Positions 7,806 through 14,693 of a stretch of DNA of 22,148 nt are shown here, piece after piece. A program made the position numbers and the translations under genes. Source of the stretch: CAUZJO01 sp963580245 (GTDB taxonomy: Bacteria > Sumerlaeota > Sumerlaeia > MVZB01); assembly GCA_963580245.1 (NCBI GenBank), contig CAUZJO010000077.1:1-22148 (forward strand), in the 5' to 3' direction. Below the pieces are notes generated by a model, which saw only the letters and a list, made by a program, of their open reading frames with translations, was not told the DNA's origin and did not search any database. Each line of letters begins with the position of its first letter. The stretch's first letter is position 1.

Positions 7806-8270
7806 TTACTTTCGCCCCGGTGGGGAGAGGGCGCGTTCCATTTCGCGGGCGAGGGCGGGGTGGGTCAGGTGGGAGTAGACCATGGCGGTGACCTGGACCG
7901 AGCTGTGGCCGAGGAGTTTGGTCACGTAATCGAGGTCGACGCCGGCGTTGCGCAGGGCGGCGGCCATCGAGTGGCGCAGGCCGTGGACGGTGCAGACCTT
8001 GCCGTGGGCCTGGGTTTTCCACAGGCGGGTGGCATGGGGGCGGTCGTAGAAGCGATCGCCGGGGGGCGCGACGGCCGGGAAGAGCCAGGGGCCGGGGACG
8101 TGGCCGACGTAGCCGGCGAGGACACGCACGAGTTCGGTGGTGATCGAGGGGACTGAGCCGTGGTCGACGGTTTTGAAGGTGGTGGTGACGGGCATGTGAT
8201 CGGTGACTTCGAAGTCGTAGTCGTCGGAAGTGAAGTCGTCTCTGGCTGCATCTAACGGAATAACCGGCAA
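7806..8270 (-). pseudogene. Tyrosine recombinase, C-terminal half only
   Basis: The 154-residue frame keeps the end of a phage-type integrase. HGLRHSMAAALRNAG supplies His96 and Arg99 of the HxxR motif, LLGHSSVQVTAMVYSHL supplies His122 and the nucleophile Tyr132. FKTVDHGSVPSITTELVRVL corresponds to the preceding beta hairpin and helix. The N-terminal core-binding domain and the first catalytic Arg (A-R-x-G-E box) are absent; similarity begins near residue 17 and the upstream DNA belongs to the end of the DUF2851 gene. With half of the usual 300-400 residues it cannot recombine DNA. It marks the right edge of the AT-rich island and is probably what is left of the element that brought it. Confidence 0.8.
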
Positions 8271-8276
8271 CCGCTA

Positions 8277-9864
8277 TTAGGTCTTCTTGACCTCACCGCG
8301 CGCCTGGCACTCCAAGTAGTAACACGTGTCGCAATGCCGTTCTTCGCCCTGGCAGCAATGGTAGAAGATCTGGAATAGTGCCTGGCGGCGGCGTTCGGTG
8401 TTGATCAGTTTGATCGACTTTTCGTCCTCGCCGAACAGGCGGCGGGTCATGAACTCGGTGATGTGATTGGGTTGGAGCGGGGGCACGAGGCCGAATAGGC
8501 GGTGGGCGGCCTCGGCCAGCGCGTCGTCCCCTTCGCGGCGCGCGACCAACAGCGTGGCCGGCAGCAACGCGTTCAGGACGAGCGACAGCGCGGTTCCCTC
8601 GCCGATCAGGTCCATGACGCGCGCCGCCGGCTTGGCCGTGAACGAGTAGTGATTGCCCCAAAAATGGCCCTCGCCGCCCACGCGAAACCAGCCGATCAGC
8701 TCGACCAGCAACGGGTGTTTGCGCCGCGCCGGCGCCGCCCCCTCCAGCGACGCCATTCCCTGGCGGATATGATCGGTGAGGTCGGCCAGCGGCTGCTTGC
8801 CCCGCTCCATCGCGCGCGCCAGCAGCACGGCCAGCGCCGAGAGGTGCCGCGTGGGGAAATTCGTGGGCCGGTGTCCCTGATACCAACGCCGCGTGGGCGG
8901 GATCAACCGGGTCGTTCCAATACTGCTCGAATCCCCGCCACGGCTCGCGCAGCCGCCCCGCGCGCCGGCGCGCGTCCTCGGGGGCGTCGGTCAGGTTTGC
9001 CTCGTCCGGCATGAGCCCCGCGACGTGCAGCAACAGTGCCTCCAGCCCCGTGATCCACTCGGGCCGGGGCAGGTCGCGGACGAAGTCCATCATCTCGCGC
9101 GGGGGCGTGCGTTTGGCCAGCAGGTAATAGAGCGTCTTGCTCGGCCCGCTGCCCAGCACCATCATCACGGCCTGATAGAACACCTGTTCGAGGTCGGCCT
9201 GACGGGCCTGCTCTTCGAGCCGCTGCATTTTGGCCACCAGCCGCTCGTCGCCGGCCCGGTCCAGGAAGTCGGCCACCACTTCCGGATCCAACTCGGTCAT
9301 GAGCTGGTGGCAGCGGCCCAGGCCAGTCGGTTGAGTGTATTGCAGGTCGTCGAAGCTTAGAGACCGGCTCAGGGTCTCCAAATCGGGGAAAATATAGGAC
9401 TCGATCGCCAGGCGCGGGATTTCGTTCCCATTGTGCAAGACGTCGCGGTCTTTCCCGTCACCGCTTGCGAGGACCACGTGCAGGACGACGCCGTTGTAAT
9501 CGAGGTCGCGATGGTGCCCATGGCCCTCCCAGTCTGAAGCCTTGAGGTGAATCTCAACGTCGCCCTTGACGCTCTCGCCCCCGATCATCAACTTGGCACC
9601 CATGAAATCGGGGCCCGCCGAACCGTTCCAGCGCCCCGCGTCCAGCACCCGCAGGGGCCGCCCGTCGGCCACGCGCATCCCGGTCGGCTGGATCAGCCCC
9701 TGCGCCCAGATCGTCTGGATGAGCCGTTCATTGAGCGGCAGCGGGCCTTTGTCCGGTTGATATTCCGGCCCACCCTCCCCCGCCAGGCCGGGCTGCTGTC
9801 CCGCCATCAGCTCTTTGAGAATCTCGCGGTATTCCCAGAAGCTCTCGCGCCGCTCGATCCGCAT
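8277..9864 (-). pseudogene. DUF2851 family protein, one-base frameshift
   Basis: The N-terminal part, from ATG 9864, contains LPLNERLIQTIWAQGLI, RVLDAGRWNGSAGPDFMGAK, GDVEIHLKASDWEGHGHHRD and YNGVVLHVVL, all typical of DUF2851. The frame then leaves the family pattern after FEQYWNDP. The expected continuation RRWYQGHRPTNFPTRHLSAL, ending with the cysteine cluster CCQGEERHCDTCYYLEC, lies in a second frame running to 8277. Removing one base near 8907-8918 (CCGGTTGATC) joins both into about 528 residues. Read as is, the first frame stays open to 8293 with a low-complexity Arg/Pro/Ala tail. The function of the family is unknown. It follows the glycosidase gene by 8 bases. Confidence 0.75.
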
Positions 9865-9872
9865 GGTCCGCC

Positions 9873-11099
9873 TCAGCCCGACTTCCCGACAAACTCGCGG
9901 TAGACGGCCTTGGCCCGCGAGGTGGGTTTGTGATTATGGAACAGGTTGGAATAGGCGAAGATGGCGACGGCGCCGAAACCTTTGCCGGCGGCCCGTCGGA
10001 TCTGGTCGGTCACCCGCTGGTTCTTTTTCGGATCGGCCCACACACCCATCCAGACCTTCTCCCGGATGCCGTCCTCTCGGTAGTTCTCGCAGTATTCCTC
10101 GAATTTCTTGGTCTCGCCGGTGTAGGCCATCGGCGCGATGGCGTCGACGACCCCCTCGCGGACCCAGCGCAACGCCTCCTGATAGCTCTGGTTGCGTCCT
10201 TTGTCGCGGTCCGCGATGACGGCGGCCGAGACCTCGATGCCCGGGCGCTCGCCGCGCACCGCCTTGGCGATGGTCCGCACCAGGTCGGTGACCTGATCGC
10301 GGCGGTGCTGGGCCCACTGGCCCGAATGCTGCCGCACTTTCCCGCCGACCACCGATTCAAACGCCTGTAGCACTTCGGGGTGATAGGAGAAATCCCCTTT
10401 CTCCATCGGATAGCGGATGTAGTCCAGATGGACGCCGGCGACCTTGTACTTGCGGGCGACTTCGGCGAACAGCTCGGCCAGGTGCCGTTGCACTTGAGGT
10501 AACCCGGGATCGAGAAACGCATACCAATTCCCCGGCCGCATCCGTCTCCCTTTGTAGTCGACCATGAACCACGAGCGATGGACCGAATAGAGTTGGCCGG
10601 TTGAGGGGGGCGCGATCTTGTTCTTCGCCCATCCGGGCAGCACGTTCATGTAAGCATGCACCCGCAGCCCGTAGCGGCCGGCCTCGCGCACGGCGGTGGC
10701 CAGCGGGTCCCACCCCGGGTCGCGCCCCGTGCTCGAGGCGTCCTTTCCGGTCAGTTCCCATGCCCAAGGCTCCTTGGCGCTTTGATAGAAGACCGTTCCC
10801 GCGCCACGGACCTGAAATAGGACGTCGGTGAAGCGGGCCGAGGCGGCGTTGTAACAGATGCGCTCCACGTCCTTGGCGGCGCGATAGTCCCAGCGGGTCA
10901 CCCACAGCACGCGGCGATAGGTACCCTCTTCGTCCAGGAGGGTCTTGATGTCGGATCGAGCGCGTTTGTGGGGTTTAGCAGCGGTGGTTAGCCCCGGGGC
11001 GATCAGCCAGCCCACCCCCACCAGTACCCCGACCGCCGTCAGACCCAGACGCACGCGGGTCCATCCGGTGCTGGGACAATGGCCAGGCGTGTTGTTCAT
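9873..11099 (-). CDS. GHL10-type glycoside hydrolase (family 10-like)
   Basis: A 408-residue putative glycosidase of the GHL10/DUF187 group. A signal-anchor stretch (LGLTAVGVLVGVGWLIAPGL) follows a short basic N-terminus, so export or anchoring is likely. The TIM-barrel core begins RRVLWVTRWDYRAAKDVERI. YGLRVHAYMNVLPGW, then VAGVHLDYIRYP (the diagnostic H-x-D-Y-x-R-Y-P motif with the catalytic-region Asp), VDAIAPMAYTGE and VWMGVWADPKK follow as successive barrel strands. A very strong GGGAGGGGAG Shine-Dalgarno precedes the ATG. It is 40 bases downstream of hpf and 8 upstream of the DUF2851 gene, which suggests one transcript. The natural substrate of this group is poorly known; peptidoglycan or exopolysaccharide is possible. 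Confidence 0.85.
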   Translation of the reverse strand: MNNTPGHCPSTGWTRVRLGLTAVGVLVGVGWLIAPGLTTAAKPHKRARSDIKTLLDEEGTYRRVLWVTRWDYRAAKDVERICYNAASARFTDVLFQVRGAGTVFYQSAKEPWAWELTGKDASSTGRDPGWDPLATAVREAGRYGLRVHAYMNVLPGWAKNKIAPPSTGQLYSVHRSWFMVDYKGRRMRPGNWYAFLDPGLPQVQRHLAELFAEVARKYKVAGVHLDYIRYPMEKGDFSYHPEVLQAFESVVGGKVRQHSGQWAQHRRDQVTDLVRTIAKAVRGERPGIEVSAAVIADRDKGRNQSYQEALRWVREGVVDAIAPMAYTGETKKFEEYCENYREDGIREKVWMGVWADPKKNQRVTDQIRRAAGKGFGAVAIFAYSNLFHNHKPTSRAKAVYREFVGKSG

Positions 11100-11132
11100 G
11101 GCTCCCCTCCCAACCCCAAGGGCTTGGCTGTG

Positions 11133-11148
11133 GGGGTCCTCAGACCCC
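11133..11148. repeat. Small GC hairpin over the hpf stop codon
   Basis: GGGGTC-CTCA-GACCCC forms a 6-bp perfect stem with a 4-base loop, lying across the hpf stop codon and the start of the 40-base gap to the glycosidase gene. There is no T-run on the minus strand, so it is not a classical terminator. It might stabilise the mRNA or separate expression of the two genes. Weak evidence. Confidence 0.3.
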
Positions 11149-11535
11149 TTCGGCCTCGGGTTGGGTCTGGGACTCGTTCATTGCGGAGGCCATCTGTTCT
11201 TCGATGAGCGCCTGATCAATCGACCGCTTCCCATTGCGGGGGCGCACCTTGCGCTTTTCCAGTTTGTCCTTGGCTTTGGTGATACAGGCTTCGAGCTTGT
11301 CGACGAGCAGGTCGATCGCCTCGAGGGGCTGGCTGGCCGTGCTGGCGGCCCTGACCGCGATCGCCCCGGCCCGAAACGTGGCTTCGGCCTTGAACTGCAA
11401 TTTATCTTTGGTGGCGGTAAATCTCATCTCATCGATCTTCGGGCACATTCTCCTCAGCCGGTTGACTTTCCTGTTGATATAGTCCTTCTGTGAAGCGTCG
11501 ATGGTCATGTGGCGACCGGTTAATTGAAGCGGCAT
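11140..11535 (-). CDS. hpf: Ribosome hibernation promoting factor (HPF/RaiA)
   Basis: Binds the 30S decoding region of idle ribosomes in stationary phase or stress and blocks translation. The protein begins MPLQLTGRHMTIDASQKDYI, with the HPF pattern xxITGRxxxxxxxxxxYIxxKxxRL. FTATKDKLQFKAEATFRAGA follows, and QPLEAIDLLVDKLEACITKAKDKL is the second helix with its basic C-terminal end. At 131 residues it is a short or intermediate form without the long-HPF dimerisation domain. The frame is open 20 codons further upstream, but GAGAGGAG lies about 7 bases before the ATG at 11535, fixing the start. It is directly downstream of lptB, the order known from the lptB-rpoN-hpf cluster of proteobacteria, here without rpoN. 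Confidence 0.87.
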   Translation of the reverse strand: MPLQLTGRHMTIDASQKDYINRKVNRLRRMCPKIDEMRFTATKDKLQFKAEATFRAGAIAVRAASTASQPLEAIDLLVDKLEACITKAKDKLEKRKVRPRNGKRSIDQALIEEQMASAMNESQTQPEAEGV

Positions 11536-11591
11536 GAGAAGGCTCCTCTCAGTGGGCTGGGGTTGGTCCGGGATGGCCAAGCCGTAAAACA

Positions 11592-12518
11592 TCATGTCGG
11601 GTCCTCTTGCGACCCCCGTGGGCTGTCCGCTCTATTCACATCGGCCGATTCAGGTGCCGCTGTGAGCGCTGTGCCACCCGAGGGGGTGCCGGAAGGGCGT
11701 TCCATATAGAATTTTTCGCCGAGATAGAGCCGGCGCACCTCGGCGTTGTCGACCAGCTCCTCGGCCGGGCCGTGGAAGAGGATCGTCCCTTCGTGGATGA
11801 TGTAGGAGCGGTCGGTCACCGAGAGCGTTTCGCGCACGCTGTGGTCGGTCATCAAGACGCCCAGACCGCGCTCTCGCATCTGCCGGATGATGTCCTGCAG
11901 TTCCTCGACCGACTTGGGATCGACGCCCGAGAAGGGTTCGTCGAGCATCATGATGCTGGGTTCGATGGCCAGGGCGCGGGCGATCTCGACGCGCCGGCGC
12001 TCGCCGCCCGAAAGCGTGTAGGCGTGATTCTTGGCCAGGTGGCCGATGGTCAGCTCGTCGAGCAGCTTCTCGAGCCGGGCGCGCTGCTGGTTGCGCGTCA
12101 GGCGGGTCGTCTCCAGGATGGCCATGATATTCTGCTCGACCGTCAGCTTGCGGAAGATCGAGGTATCCTGGGTCAGGTAACCCAGTCCGGCGCGGGCGCG
12201 CTTGTAGAGCGGCAGGCGGGCCAGGTCCTTGCCCCCCAGCAGGATCGACCCGGCGTCGGGCTTCACGATCCCGACGATCATGTTGAACGTGGTCGTTTTG
12301 CCGGCCCCATTGGGCCCCAGCAGGCCCACGATCTCACCCTGCGACATCGTGACGTTGACTTCATTGACGACCCGCCGGCCGCCGTAGGACTTGATCAGAT
12401 GCCGGGTCTCCAGCCGCAGTTTTCGATCCGGGCGGGGGGGCTTTTGTGTGACAGGCACTGAGGGGGCGATGACCAATGGGCAGGCTTCGGCCGAGAGTTT
12501 TCCTGCCCCGACTATCAC
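11592..12518 (-). CDS. lptB: LPS export ABC transporter ATP-binding protein LptB
   Basis: The cytoplasmic ATPase of the LptBFG complex, which extracts lipopolysaccharide from the inner membrane and pushes it along the Lpt bridge. The ABC domain starts near residue 35 (LRLETRHLIKSYGGRRVV). Walker A is GPNGAGKTT (about 68-76), the Q-loop YLTQDTSIFRKLTVEQNI is characteristic of LptB, the signature is LSGGERRR (169-176), Walker B IMMLDEPFSGVDP (189-201) and the H-loop MTDHSVRE with His226. Family length is about 240, so both an N-terminal extension of about 34 residues and a Ser/Pro/Ala-rich C-terminal tail are extra; a start inside the extension is possible. It heads the minus-strand run lptB-hpf-GHL10-DUF2851. 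Confidence 0.92.
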   Translation of the reverse strand: MIVGAGKLSAEACPLVIAPSVPVTQKPPRPDRKLRLETRHLIKSYGGRRVVNEVNVTMSQGEIVGLLGPNGAGKTTTFNMIVGIVKPDAGSILLGGKDLARLPLYKRARAGLGYLTQDTSIFRKLTVEQNIMAILETTRLTRNQQRARLEKLLDELTIGHLAKNHAYTLSGGERRRVEIARALAIEPSIMMLDEPFSGVDPKSVEELQDIIRQMRERGLGVLMTDHSVRETLSVTDRSYIIHEGTILFHGPAEELVDNAEVRRLYLGEKFYMERPSGTPSGGTALTAAPESADVNRADSPRGSQEDPT

Positions 12519-12630
12519 CCAACGCCGGGTCGCGTGTCAAGCAATCTTACCATCATGGGCCTCCGCTGTGTGATTCAGCCTTGGGAGTAAACGGCGATTC
12601 GATGAAGAAACCCCCTTCTAGATGATGATC

Positions 12631-12723
12631 GGCTCCCGGCTCTCGTCCTCGGTCTTCTTCTCGGGCCGCTATCGAGTGGGGCCGCGATGGTAAGGCGGAT
12701 TACGAGGACGAGAGCCGAGAGCC
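12631..12723. repeat. 21-bp inverted repeat in gene-free spacer
   Basis: Bases 12631-12651 (start GGCTCCCGGCTCTCG) and 12703-12723 (end GAGAGCCGAGAGCC) are reverse complements at 20 of 21 positions, separated by 51 bases. The pair sits in the 350-base spacer 12519-12868 between the divergent lptB and ECF sigma genes; the rest of that spacer shows no gene that I can support. As RNA it would make a long GC-rich stem with a large loop. No T-run follows. It could be a regulatory stem, a small mobile repeat or a paired operator for both directions. Confidence 0.6.
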
Positions 12724-12868
12724 GAGTTTCCGATGCAGCCTCCGCGCCGTGGCGCTTCCCGCCCGCCGTCTCCCCGCCGCCGTCCCATTCGTTCGTCGAT
12801 TCGCCGGATCCCGAAGTATATCCTTTCAAGAAGCGCATCGGCGCGGCGCGACGACGGGACGGTCCTGC

Positions 12869-13455
12869 GTGGGAAAGTTGGACGAAGATCAGGCGTTGAT
12901 GAAGCGGTTCGTCCGGCGCGGTGACCGGCGCGCCTTCGAGCAACTGGCCGGCCGCTGGGACCGCCGCGTTTTCGGCTTCCTGGCCAAGGCCTGCGGGAGC
13001 CTCGAAGCCGCCGAGGACCTGCGCCAGGAGGTCTTCTCCTGCGTCTCTACCGCCATGGCGGGCGTTACGATCCCCGCTACCCGTTCGCGACCTGGCTGTT
13101 TCGGATCGCGGCCAACGTCCTGAGCACCTGGAGGGCGAAACAGGCCCGCGCCCGGGAGCGGGGAGACGGCCAATCGGCCCGCCCAGGGCAGGAATTCGCC
13201 GACGAATCCCCCGACCCGCGCGAGTGCCTGGCGGCCGGCGAGACCCGGGCGGCGATCCGGGAGGTGCTGGCGGGCCTGGAGGTCGAGGAGCGCGAGCTGC
13301 TGCTTCTGAGATTCGATCTCGCACTGAGCTACCCGGAGATCGGGCGGCTCAAGGAGATGCCCGAGACGACGGTCAAGTCTCGCGTCTACAAGCTGCTCGA
13401 GTGCCTCAGGGTCGACCTGGAGCACTTGCACCAACCCGAAAGGAGTCAACGATGA
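12869..13455 (+). pseudogene. ECF sigma factor with one-base frameshift
   Basis: An alternative sigma factor of the ECF class, about 195 residues once the frame is joined. Region 2 reads ALMKRFVRRGDRRAFEQLAG and SLEAAEDLRQEVF in the first frame. It continues as LLRLYRHGGRYDPRYPFATW and LFRIAANVLSTWR in the next frame. Region 4 is EVEERELLLLRFDLALSYPE followed by IGRLKEMPETTVKSRVYKLL, a clear helix-turn-helix. The shift falls at 13031-13038: one added C (GTCTTCCTCCTG) restores region 2. I place the start at GTG 12869; TTG 12878 and ATG 12899 are alternatives. The stop overlaps the ATG of the anti-sigma-like gene (ATGA), the usual arrangement for a sigma/anti-sigma pair. Confidence 0.8.
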
Positions 13456-14300
13456 GCACCCCACCCGACGACCGCGAGCGGCGCTGGATCGCTCACAGCC
13501 TGGGGGAATTGAGCGAGGAGGAAAGCAGGGAACTAGAGGGGGAGCTGAGAGCCGATCCCGAACGGGCCGCCCACTATCAGCGACTCGTGGGCGAAGTGCG
13601 CCAGTGGGCCACCGAGCCGACCCCACATCGCCCATTGGATATCGCCAAACTGCTGGATGAGGCCGCCCGCGAGGGCGCGGACGTGTCGGGCTCGCCCTTG
13701 CCGGCCGGCCGTTCCAAGTCCAGCCGCGTCCCCGCGTTGGCCTGGACGCTGGCGGCCGCCGCGCTGCTGGTATTCGCGCTGAGCCAGGCCCGGTTCACGT
13801 TGCAGTTGGGCGAGGGTGCCCTTCATTGGGGTGCCGGACGCGGCGCCGAGCCGAACGCCGAGGCCCTCTGCGCCCTCAGGAACCAAACCGATGCCCTGCT
13901 GACCCAACTGGACATCACGCGCCGACGGCTCCAGGAAGTGCAGTGGCAAAACCACCGCCTCGAGGCCTCGTTCCAGCAGACCGCCGCCTGGCTCAGCCGC
14001 CAGCAACAGATCGAGTCGCAAACCCGCTTCCAAGATGTCAAACGCCTCGTGCAACTGACCGGCCTCGATGACCCGACCCCGGTGCTGTGGATCGCGCAGG
14101 GAGGAAGCACGGGTGAGAGGAGGTTTCAGTCGAAAGCACCGGGACGCCATGAAGCCGCGGCATCCATCAACCGGCCGTGTGAGAACAATAGAAAAGGAGA
14201 TCAAGAAAATGCGAACGAGCATTCGATTAATCCATGTTTTGGTCGGCGTTTGCCTTGCGCTCGCTTCAACGAGCCTGAGCGCCCAGTCCGAAGAGGGTGA
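13452..14300 (+). CDS. Anti-sigma-like single-pass membrane protein
   Basis: 282 residues, starting MSTPPDDRERRWIAHSLGEL with the acidic, helical N-terminus (LSEEESRELEGELRADPE) common in proteins that sequester ECF factors. One membrane helix (VPALAWTLAAAALLVFALSQ) follows at about residues 96-115. A periplasmic region with coiled-coil character comes next (TDALLTQLDITRRRLQEVQW and following). No zinc-binding HxxxCxxC motif is present. An AGGAG sits 6 bases upstream of the ATG, which overlaps the sigma stop codon. The C-terminal 60 or so residues (from GGSTGERRFQ) are low-complexity and run 92 bases into the next gene in a different frame. A shift near 14090-14105 would end the protein at a TGA at about 14114, which looks more natural. 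Confidence 0.65.
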   Translation: MSTPPDDRERRWIAHSLGELSEEESRELEGELRADPERAAHYQRLVGEVRQWATEPTPHRPLDIAKLLDEAAREGADVSGSPLPAGRSKSSRVPALAWTLAAAALLVFALSQARFTLQLGEGALHWGAGRGAEPNAEALCALRNQTDALLTQLDITRRRLQEVQWQNHRLEASFQQTAAWLSRQQQIESQTRFQDVKRLVQLTGLDDPTPVLWIAQGGSTGERRFQSKAPGRHEAAASINRPCENNRKGDQENANEHSINPCFGRRLPCARFNEPERPVRRG

Positions 14301-14655
14301 AGACCAGAAAGTGAAGATGAATATCCGCGTCGGCGAAAACTTCAAGATAGAGGCCGGCAGCATTGAACTCATCGACACGGATGAGGTCGAAGGCCCACCG
14401 CAAGCCGGTCCCCTTCCCGTGCCGGATTCCATGCTGGGCCAAGAGGGCCCGATCCAAGGCGATCCCCTTCGCGTGTCGGATTCCCCGTCGTCATCAAACC
14501 TAGTCATTGACATATTTCCTACAGACCAACGCGAACCAACGCCGCCCCACATCATTGAGGTTCCGGGCGGGGGTAAGGTATTAAGAACAGTCCAACGGGA
14601 ACCTACGTCGGAACCAACGCTGCAACCAACGCCCCCACCATCGTTAAGGTATTAA
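14209..14655 (+). CDS. Secreted repeat protein, 5' part of frameshifted gene
   Basis: An ATG with AAAAGGAG upstream begins MRTSIRLIHVLVGVCLALAS TSLSAQS when read across the signal peptide, with a likely signal peptidase I site after Ala in LSAQS. The mature part is acidic, then proline-rich, with short repeats: GPLPVPDSMLGQEGPIQGDP followed by LRVSDS, and QREPTPPHIIEV followed by GGGKVLRTVQREPT. It stops at 14655 after losing the repeat pattern in PPPSLRY. In the next frame the same spot reads PTIVKVLRTTVQREPKPP, a third copy of the repeat, running straight into the long downstream frame. One extra C in the run 14632-14636 joins them, giving a protein of about 679 residues. No family recognised. 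Confidence 0.6.
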   Translation: MRTSIRLIHVLVGVCLALASTSLSAQSEEGEDQKVKMNIRVGENFKIEAGSIELIDTDEVEGPPQAGPLPVPDSMLGQEGPIQGDPLRVSDSPSSSNLVIDIFPTDQREPTPPHIIEVPGGGKVLRTVQREPTSEPTLQPTPPPSLRY

Positions 14656-14693
14656 GGACGACAGTCCAACGCGAACCAAAGCCCCCCATCCTC

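Noticed and set aside
11607..12461. 284-codon plus-strand frame opposite lptB
   Set aside because: lptB has every ABC motif; the opposite frame is His/Asp/Gln-rich noise.
12575..13324. 249-codon minus-strand frame opposite the sigma gene
   Set aside because: Pro/Arg/Gly-rich translation, typical of an antisense GC-rich frame; ECF regions 2 and 4 are clear on the plus strand.
13533..14555. 340-codon minus-strand frame opposite the anti-sigma and secreted genes
   Set aside because: No domain or ribosome site; the plus strand has overlapping sigma/anti-sigma starts with a good ribosome site.
14625..14645. Programmed frameshifting at the C-run
   Set aside because: GCCCCCA is not a canonical X-XXY-YYZ heptamer, since the first base is G, and no downstream pseudoknot is evident; a one-base change is simpler.
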